A stretch of 41,750 nucleotides of DNA from contig JAJTDE010000020.1 in NCBI GenBank assembly GCA_021298085.1, positions 1-41,750 of the forward strand, in the 5' to 3' direction. The notes below the pieces were generated by a model. The model did not search any database, had not been told where the DNA came from, and was given only the letters and a program-made list of their open reading frames with translations. Each line of letters begins with the position of its first letter. Positions within the stretch are counted from its first letter, which is position 1. Below, one piece after another: positions 41,265-41,750 of this stretch. Origin of the DNA: Rubrivivax sp. (GTDB taxonomy: Bacteria; Pseudomonadota; Gammaproteobacteria; Burkholderiales; Burkholderiaceae_C). A program made the translations under genes and the position numbers.

Positions 41265-41750
41265 ATGAGCGCACCCAGCCCACCGCCACCGCCACTGCCG
41301 CAGCCACTGTCGGCGCAGCCCTTGCCGGCAGTTCAGCGTCAGGTCTGGCCGGACGCCGGGTGGCACGCCCTGCAGCGCACACCCGAGGGCTGGCACCAGC
41401 CCACGCCAGGCTGGTGGCACCGCTGGCTGGAGAGGCCGGAACTCGTGCCGCCGCCCGAGGCCTGCCGCCACGAGCGCCAGCTGGCCACACGCCTGCACGC
41501 CGACCCGATGCGTGCCGTGAATGACGCCGAGCTGCAGCGCATCGCCGATGCCGACGCCCGCGACAACTGGCGCTGGTGGCTGGGCTTTCGCGACGAGGTG
41601 CAGGCCGCCGGCACCCTGGAGGCCTGGTACCTGCGGCTGATGCGCGGCGGCCAGGTTCAGGTGCCGGCCGTGGTCATCGACGACGTGGTGCAGGACATCG
41701 TCCGCGGCCTGGTGCAAGACCTGGGCCTGGGCGAAGGCGGCGAAGGCCAG
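41265..41750 (+). CDS. DUF6352-like protein, N-terminal part
   Basis: The frame from the ATG at 41265 stays open to the end of the window (162 codons, no stop), so the gene is cut off. After a Pro-rich start (about residues 1-22) comes VWPDAGWHALQRTPEGWHQPT, then WLERPELVPPPEACRHE, LHADPMRAV, IADADARDNWRWWLGFRD, TLEAWYLRLMRGG and VPAVVIDDVVQDIVRG. This order of motifs matches what I know as DUF6352, a family without known function. No signal peptide is seen. It lies 91 bases after the sugar transporter on the same strand and may be transcribed with it. Confidence 0.7.
   Translation, partial: MSAPSPPPPPLPQPLSAQPLPAVQRQVWPDAGWHALQRTPEGWHQPTPGWWHRWLERPELVPPPEACRHERQLATRLHADPMRAVNDAELQRIADADARDNWRWWLGFRDEVQAAGTLEAWYLRLMRGGQVQVPAVVIDDVVQDIVRGLVQDLGLGEGGEGQ

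Overview
The window is about 68-70% G+C by eye, gene-dense, and carries no rRNA, tRNA, insertion sequence, prophage or CRISPR array that I can recognise. Codon use, the FhaC-type two-partner secretion pair, the QseBC-like regulator pair with a PepSY/cytochrome b561 neighbour, and the GtsABC-type sugar importer all suggest a Burkholderiales beta-proteobacterium (Rubrivivax/Leptothrix/Ideonella-like). This placement is inferred from gene style, not from a search.

Layout. (1) 1-2898: end of a class III aminotransferase, a type III glutamine-synthetase-like ligase and an EamA/DMT exporter, with overlapping ends, probably an amine or amino-acid nitrogen operon. (2) 2957-15548: a surface/secretion block. 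An HExxH protein and a small membrane protein diverge from a Ser/Thr kinase with a C-terminal DUF4384-like domain. The kinase converges on an OmpA - TpsB - TpsA operon whose 2261-residue TpsA exoprotein has YDG repeats and ends in a caspase-like (C14) domain. (3) 15654-18675: cytochrome b561 and PepSY genes diverge from an OmpR-type response regulator and histidine kinase. (4) 18676-19617: a DHH phosphoesterase. (5) 19722-28148: the most unusual block, two divergent operons around a carrier protein. One strand has an AcpS-type phosphopantetheinyl transferase, the carrier protein, a GH2 beta-mannosidase-like enzyme and a tandem alpha/beta hydrolase with a Cys nucleophile. The other has an acyl-CoA-dehydrogenase-like flavoprotein, an aminoacyl-tRNA-synthetase-like amino acid:[carrier protein] ligase and a DUF1839 protein. 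(6) 28188-32445: cupin, DUF427, old-yellow-enzyme, NDH-2-like and nitroreductase genes. (7) 32601-36681: a full tandem ArsA ATPase converging on eutC-eutB. (8) 36994-41173: a complete CUT1 sugar ABC importer whose first permease seems to start at a non-canonical ATC. (9) 41265-end: a partial DUF6352-like gene.

How the parts may work together. Block 5 looks like a dedicated pathway in which a free amino acid is activated by a tRNA-independent synthetase homologue and loaded on the phosphopantetheine arm of its own carrier protein. It may then be oxidised by the flavoprotein and moved or released by the Cys-type hydrolase, with a cytosolic glycosidase linked to the carrier by overlapping reading frames. 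The ligase and carrier chemistry is established for homologues; the end product and the later steps are inference. Block 2 couples a secreted, repeat-rich exoprotein that carries a protease-like domain to a kinase with a DUF4384-like domain.
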